The notes beneath the pieces were generated by a model. The model ran no database searches, was not told the origin of the DNA, and worked only from the letters and a program-made list of their open reading frames with translations. From T3Sed10-213 sp012519365 (lineage in GTDB: Bacteria; Planctomycetota; Phycisphaerae; Sedimentisphaerales; Anaerohalosphaeraceae), in assembly GCA_033809355.1 (NCBI GenBank), contig JAPXLV010000084.1, forward strand, positions 1 through 10,074: DNA of 10,074 nt, written 5' to 3'. This document shows, piece after piece, positions 6,587-10,074 of this stretch; the stretch's first letter is position 1; each line of letters opens with the position of its first letter. A program made the translations under genes and the position numbers.

Positions 6587-6880
6587 ATGACCTCGAACCA
6601 CAACAAAAGCGGCGGTGAGATCGACAATGCGGCCGTGGAAGCCTTTGTTCGCGGCTTGGATGGCAAGTTTCGGATGCTCGTTATCCTGAAAGCACAGCTT
6701 TATGGAGGGCGATGGGAACCGATGCTCGAAGACTTGCAAAATCGCCTTGAGGGGAAACCTTATATTTTTAAGTTGGCCAATCGAATTAAAGACGATGTTG
6801 AACGCATCGGTATTTTGCAAGAGTTTGAAAAAGCGCACGGCATTGATTTGTCCGATTATATCAAATTGGACTCGCAATAG
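6587..6880 (+). CDS. Hypothetical 97-residue protein downstream of atpC
   Basis: I do not recognise this protein. It is small, charged and apparently cytoplasmic, with no signal peptide or membrane helix. After a polar N-terminus (1-14) most of it looks helical: VEAFVRGLDGKFRMLVILK (17-35), a central YGGRWEPMLEDLQNRLEGK (39-57), and KLANRIKDDVERIGILQEF (62-80). It has no cysteines. GGAA at 6575-6578 lies 8 nt before the ATG, supporting a real gene. It starts 93 nt after atpC and precedes the propeller gene by 77 nt on the same strand, with no clear terminator on either side, so it may be transcribed with them. It does not resemble an ATP synthase subunit, AtpI or AtpQ, or the soluble inhibitor families I know. 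A role in assembly or regulation would be speculation. Confidence 0.75.
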   Translation: MTSNHNKSGGEIDNAAVEAFVRGLDGKFRMLVILKAQLYGGRWEPMLEDLQNRLEGKPYIFKLANRIKDDVERIGILQEFEKAHGIDLSDYIKLDSQ

Positions 6881-6881
6881 T

Positions 6882-6898
6882 CCACTTTGTCGGAGTGG
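6882..6898 (+). terminator. Weak stem-loop right after the hypothetical gene
   Basis: CCACTTT (6882-6888) can pair with GGAGTGG (6892-6898), 7 bp including two G-U pairs, around a 3-nt loop, starting one base after the stop codon. Only TTT follows. It could be a leaky terminator or an mRNA-end hairpin. I rate it weak. Confidence 0.22.
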
Positions 6899-6957
6899 TT
6901 TGCGTGCGGCTTTAGAGGAACCGGATAAGATAAGATTTCTGCATAAACGGAGATATT

Positions 6958-8136
6958 ATGATGACAAATGTGATCTGTGTTTTTGTTTTGCTGGGGTGTT
7001 CATTTGGGCAAGTTGTCCCTGAAAATAAGCCTCAGAGTTCTGAATTGATCTCGCCGGCCTTGATCAGCAGGGCGGGATGGACGATGAGTTGGCAGCTGAA
7101 CCTGCCGCTCAAATCACAAGAAACAATCGACCGAATGATCGCATTTGATGAATATCTTTATGTATTGACCAATTCCAATATCTTGTTCTGCATTGACCGA
7201 TCTGCAGGAAAAATGCGGTTTGTAACGCCGCTTGCCAGGCCCGGGTTGCCGATTTGCGACCCCATAATGTATGAAAAAAATCTCTTGTTTATGGTGGGCA
7301 ATGAGTTGGTCATTGTTGATCCCTGGGCGGGGGCTATTGTCGAACGCTCCCGTTTCGAGCAAATCGGCAATACTTATGAATGCGGGCTGGCTATGAACAA
7401 GGATTACGTCTATTTCACCAGCTCAGATGGACGGTTATATGCGTATGCCCCTTATGTCTATACTCCTATCGTTTCGGCCAGGAATGCGGAAAAGGATTCA
7501 GAACAAGGAACGGAAGAAGAATCTGTTACAGCAGGTTATTGGCGTGTGTTTTCAGCGACAGCCGATAATAATTCGCCGATTATCTCATTGGCGGCCCTGG
7601 ATGATCGCGTTTTATTTGCTACGCATGCAGGCAATGTAGTCGCCATCGCTCCCGACAAGCCGGAAAAGTACTGGCAATTTGATACTACCGGAACAATCGA
7701 GGCGGATCTGGTTGTTTCCGATGGAATGGTATATGTCGGCAGCCATGATACCAAACTGTACAAACTGAATATCGAAAACGGCCGCTTGGCTTGGTCTTCG
7801 CCGTTTCATGCCGGCGATCGCATACGTAAGCCGGTGGTTGTGGGGCAAAAACTGGTCTATCTGACGGCCGACAGAACGGGGGTATACGGCATAGACAAAG
7901 AAACCGGACAGGCCGTCTGGCAGATTCCTGAAGGAGTGGGCGTCTTAACAGAGACTGCTGATCGCAGTTTTGTGTTCAGTCGCCCCGGCTTATTGAATGT
8001 AATGGACAATGCTGCCGGTAAAAAACTTTACAGTGTAAATTTCTCAAAGGTCCGTTATTTTGCCACAATAATGCATGAACCCCGAATGTACGTGGCCGAT
8101 GAAAAAGGACGTCTTGCTGAAATTACGGTCAAATAA
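6958..8136 (+). CDS. Exported PQQ-like beta-propeller protein, possible lipoprotein
   Basis: The 392-residue protein has a hydrophobic N-terminus ending in VLLGCSFG, which could be a lipobox with Cys14 (Leu at -2 is less usual), or a signal peptidase I signal; it lacks the usual early positive charges. The rest reads as about seven or eight beta-propeller blades, each with a strand, a turn and an aromatic: LYVLTNSNILFCID (67-80), LLFMVGNELVIVD (109-121), YVYFTSSDGRLYAY (150-163), VLFATHAGNVVAIA (218-231), MVYVGSHDTKLYKL (257-270), LVYLTADRTGVYGID (299-313), FVFSRPGLLNVMD (338-350) and MYVADEKGRLAEI (377-389). DKETGQAVWQIP (313-324) is a classic PQQ-like repeat. An acidic linker (about 177-190) interrupts the propeller. 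BamB has this fold, but I see no basis for calling it BamB or a PQQ enzyme. GGAG (6949-6952) serves ATG 6958 or 6961; either fits. Confidence 0.85.
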   Translation: MMTNVICVFVLLGCSFGQVVPENKPQSSELISPALISRAGWTMSWQLNLPLKSQETIDRMIAFDEYLYVLTNSNILFCIDRSAGKMRFVTPLARPGLPICDPIMYEKNLLFMVGNELVIVDPWAGAIVERSRFEQIGNTYECGLAMNKDYVYFTSSDGRLYAYAPYVYTPIVSARNAEKDSEQGTEEESVTAGYWRVFSATADNNSPIISLAALDDRVLFATHAGNVVAIAPDKPEKYWQFDTTGTIEADLVVSDGMVYVGSHDTKLYKLNIENGRLAWSSPFHAGDRIRKPVVVGQKLVYLTADRTGVYGIDKETGQAVWQIPEGVGVLTETADRSFVFSRPGLLNVMDNAAGKKLYSVNFSKVRYFATIMHEPRMYVADEKGRLAEITVK

Positions 8137-8305
8137 GAATTGCGGAGGCATATTATTTATCGGCCGGAAATGAGCGTTTGTTATTGTCTTTTTGCGTTGC
8201 TGAATTTGTGAAGGATTTCGAAGGTATCACTTTGAATTAGAACGTGCCGGTTTTTGGACTTAATTGTCAAGCGTCAATAGACAGCCAGGGAAAGGAAATA
8301 TAGCA
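8137..8305. other. Gap before purH, no clear signal
   Basis: This 169-nt gap is AT-rich. It contains an orphan GGAGG (8144-8148) with no ATG, GTG or TTG start at proper distance, and a 13-codon reading frame (8170-8211) with no spaced ribosome binding site. I found no promoter with both boxes well spaced and no hairpin with a T-run. A purH promoter could be here but cannot be pointed to. Confidence 0.4.
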
Positions 8306-9916
8306 GTGGATATTTCAATCAAGAGGGCGTTGATTAGTGTGTCGGACAAAACCGGTTTGGTCGAGTTTGCCAAAGTGCTGAGTGAAATGGGCGTTACGAT
8401 TATCAGCACGGGCGGTACCGCCAAAGCCCTGACAAACGCTGGCATTCCCGTGGTCAGTGTTGAGTCGGTTACCGGCTTTCCGGAGATGATGGACGGGCGT
8501 GTCAAGACCCTGCATCCAAAGATTCACGGTGGACTGCTGGGGTTGCGCGACAAGGCAGAGCATAGCGAAGCGATGAAGACACATGGTATCGAGCCGATTG
8601 ATCTGGTATGTGTCAATCTGTATCCTTTTGAAAAAACCGTTGCCAAAGCCGACTGTTCTTTTGAAGAGGCTATTGAGAATATTGACATCGGTGGCCCCAG
8701 TATGGTGCGTTCAGCAGCCAAAAATCATAAATTTGTAACAATCGTCACTCAACCGTCTCAATACGATGAGGTGTTGGAGGAGATGAGAGCCAAAAACGGA
8801 GCGACCGGGTTGCCGCTGCGTCAAAAACTGGCACGTGAGGCGTTTTCGCTGACGGCTGCTTATGATGCCGCCATCGCGCAGTATTTAAACCGACAAGCCG
8901 GCGAGATGTTCCCCGGCCGATTGGCCATGGCTATGTTCAAGGATCAGGAGCTTCGTTACGGCGAAAATCCGCATCAGCGTGGTGCGTTTTACCGTCTTCC
9001 CGATAGTCGAGAGGTCAGTGTGGGAACGGCGCAACTTTTGCCGGGCGGAACGCCTATCAGTTTCAACAATTTAATGGATGCCAACGCGGCGTTTGAATTG
9101 GTCAAAGAATTTGATGAGCCGGCGGCGGTCGTGGTCAAGCATATGAACCCCTGCGGCTGTGCGGTGGACGCGGATATTCGCAAAGCCTATGAAAAAGCCT
9201 ATCTTGGCGATGTGGTCAGTGCTTTCGGCGGGATTGTCGCTCTGAATCGCACGGTGGATAAAGAACTGGCCACTGTCATTATGGAATCCTACGGCCGTTT
9301 TGGAAAGGCTCACGGCGCGGCAGGTTTTTTTGCCGAAGTTATTATCGCGCCGTCTTATGACAGTGACGCCATCGAGGTTATCCGCACCCTTAAAGCCTGG
9401 GGACAGCGTGTCCGGCTGCTTGAAACCGGCCCCATTGACCGTCGGCAGATTGACGCTCACCAATACGATGTTCGTTGTTTGGTGGGAGGTATGCTGTTGC
9501 AGCAGCGTGATTTGGTCGGCTGGGAGCCGGATGCACTGATGTTTCCGACCAAAGTCAAACCCACGGCTGAGCAACTTGAGGATTTGCGAATTGCCTGGTT
9601 GTGTGCTAAACATGTAAAGAGCAATACCATTACCCTTGTCAAGGATCGCACTCTTATCGGCGTTGGCGCCGGCCAAATGAACCGCGTCGAATCGGGACTC
9701 ATCGCCTTCAAGCATGCCGGCGAACGCACCAAGGGGGCGGCCATGGGATCGGACGCCTTTTTCCCGTTCCCCGATAACGTTGAAAACGCCGCTAAGGCGG
9801 GCATTGCCTGCATTGTTCAGCCCGGCGGGTCCAAGAAAGACGACGAGGTTATCGCCTGTGCAGATCAACACGGCATCGCCATGGTCTTTACCGGCAAACG
9901 CCATTTCTATCATTGA
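8306..9916 (+). CDS. purH: Bifunctional AICAR transformylase / IMP cyclohydrolase
   Basis: PurH catalyses the last two steps of de novo IMP synthesis: formyl transfer from 10-formyltetrahydrofolate to AICAR, then ring closure to IMP. I start it at GTG 8306 (536 residues, normal length) because AAAGGA at 8291-8296 lies 9 nt upstream; the frame is open back to TTG 8264. The N-terminal cyclohydrolase domain (about 1-195) has STGGTAKAL (34-42), MMDGRVKTLHPKIHGGLL (61-78), VNLYPFE (103-109) and IDIGGPSMVRSAAKN (126-140). The transformylase domain (about 205-536) has RYGENPHQ (217-224), the catalytic KH in VVVKHMNPCG (275-284), DVVSAFGGIVALNR (302-315), GAGQMNRV (454-461) and GSDAFFPFPDN (481-491), ending TGKRHFYH. 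All key motifs are intact. The gene lies 169 nt behind the propeller gene. Confidence 0.98.
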   Translation: MDISIKRALISVSDKTGLVEFAKVLSEMGVTIISTGGTAKALTNAGIPVVSVESVTGFPEMMDGRVKTLHPKIHGGLLGLRDKAEHSEAMKTHGIEPIDLVCVNLYPFEKTVAKADCSFEEAIENIDIGGPSMVRSAAKNHKFVTIVTQPSQYDEVLEEMRAKNGATGLPLRQKLAREAFSLTAAYDAAIAQYLNRQAGEMFPGRLAMAMFKDQELRYGENPHQRGAFYRLPDSREVSVGTAQLLPGGTPISFNNLMDANAAFELVKEFDEPAAVVVKHMNPCGCAVDADIRKAYEKAYLGDVVSAFGGIVALNRTVDKELATVIMESYGRFGKAHGAAGFFAEVIIAPSYDSDAIEVIRTLKAWGQRVRLLETGPIDRRQIDAHQYDVRCLVGGMLLQQRDLVGWEPDALMFPTKVKPTAEQLEDLRIAWLCAKHVKSNTITLVKDRTLIGVGAGQMNRVESGLIAFKHAGERTKGAAMGSDAFFPFPDNVENAAKAGIACIVQPGGSKKDDEVIACADQHGIAMVFTGKRHFYH

Positions 9917-10010
9917 TGAACAAAGAGGTGAATTCGTTTGTTTATAGTTCTGTTTTAGTACTACGGCGCAAATATTGCTCAAGAAAACCGGTTGGTAACG
10001 TCGATAACTT

Positions 10011-10033
10011 CTTATAAGCATGGTGCTTATAAG
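10011..10033. promoter_or_regulatory. Perfect inverted repeat overlapping the next gene's ribosome binding site
   Basis: CTTATAAGCA (10011-10020) and TGCTTATAAG (10024-10033) are perfect inverted repeats around TGG. Each arm contains CTTATAAG, itself an 8-bp palindrome, so the site is also two direct copies of CTTATAAG 15 bp apart. In RNA it could form a 10-bp hairpin whose 3' arm takes up AAG of the AAGGAG ribosome binding site. In DNA it could be a double operator for a dimeric repressor. No T-run follows, so a terminator is unlikely. Confidence 0.6.
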
Positions 10034-10036
10034 GAG
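10031..10036 (+). promoter_or_regulatory. Ribosome binding site of the gene starting at 10044
   Basis: AAGGAG lies 7 nt before ATG 10044, a near-ideal Shine-Dalgarno. Its first three bases are the end of the inverted repeat at 10011-10033, so pairing there would limit ribosome access. Confidence 0.75.
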
Positions 10037-10043
10037 AATCGCT

Positions 10044-10074
10044 ATGGATATTGCACAGATTAAAGGTATTGGTA
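10044..10074 (+). CDS. Start of an unidentified gene (5' partial, runs off the window)
   Basis: Ten codons are visible, reading MDIAQIKGIG, behind a strong ribosome binding site and 127 nt after purH. The product cannot be identified from so little. QIKGIG resembles the start of a helix-hairpin-helix DNA-binding motif (often GIGPxxA), but it is too short to rely on. The inverted repeat at its start suggests it is regulated separately from purH. Confidence 0.65.
   Translation, partial: MDIAQIKGIG

Noticed and set aside
8170..8211. 13-codon reading frame between the propeller gene and purH
   Set aside because: GGAA directly abuts the ATG, leaving no spacing for a ribosome binding site, and the peptide is too short to judge.
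9943..9948. TATAGT as a -10 box for the gene at 10044
   Set aside because: No -35-like hexamer lies 16-19 nt upstream, so one box alone is not enough.
10004..10016. ATAACTTCTTATA, 12 of 13 bases like a loxP half-site
   Set aside because: The second half-site is absent on the other side of the spacer and no phage or recombinase context is visible; chance resemblance.
9071..10021. 316-codon reading frame on the - strand opposite purH
   Set aside because: The opposite + strand encodes an intact PurH with all motifs; the - frame product has no recognisable features.
1..10074. CRISPR arrays, tRNA or rRNA genes, insertion sequences
   Set aside because: I looked for regularly spaced repeats, RNA gene signatures and transposase motifs and saw none.

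Overview
The window is almost entirely the F-type (F1Fo) ATP synthase operon of a bacterium, followed by two less familiar genes, purH, and the first codons of one more gene. All genes are on the + strand. The likely source is the PVC group, most plausibly a planctomycete of the Phycisphaerae/Sedimentisphaerales type. That is an inference from a b subunit with a cleavable-looking signal peptide, a c subunit with an N-terminal extension, an exported PQQ-like beta-propeller, roughly even GC, and irregular Shine-Dalgarno use. A search of AtpA, AtpD or PurH would settle it.

Layout. 1-244: no convincing gene; one frame reads as an interrupted protein-like stretch. 245-274: a good sigma70-type promoter (TTGACC, 18-nt spacer, TATAAT), followed by an AT-rich leader of about 190 nt. 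472-6493: atpE (c), atpF (b), atpH (delta), atpA (alpha), atpG (gamma), atpD (beta), atpC (epsilon), in the standard bacterial order. atpB (subunit a) is not next to atpE. 6587-6880: a 97-residue hypothetical protein. 6958-8136: an exported, possibly lipid-anchored beta-propeller of the PQQ-repeat type. 8306-9916: purH. 10044 onward: the start of another gene, preceded by a perfect 10-bp inverted repeat that overlaps its ribosome binding site.

How the genes work together. AtpE forms the membrane rotor ring; AtpF and AtpH form the peripheral stalk; AtpA and AtpD form the catalytic hexamer; AtpG and AtpC form the central shaft. Subunit a must be encoded elsewhere. The c subunit lacks the sodium ligands known from Ilyobacter tartaricus, so proton coupling is the simpler reading. 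PurH makes IMP, the precursor of AMP and GMP. Its place behind the ATP synthase may be shared transcription or simple adjacency, as no clear intrinsic terminator is visible between atpC and purH.

Most of this is housekeeping, and I see no new multi-gene system. The points worth a second look are the missing atpB with its replacement promoter and leader, the SD-overlapping inverted repeat at 10011-10033, the two uncharacterised genes behind atpC, a similar sequence motif on both sides of atpG, and DELSQED in place of DELSEED in the beta subunit.
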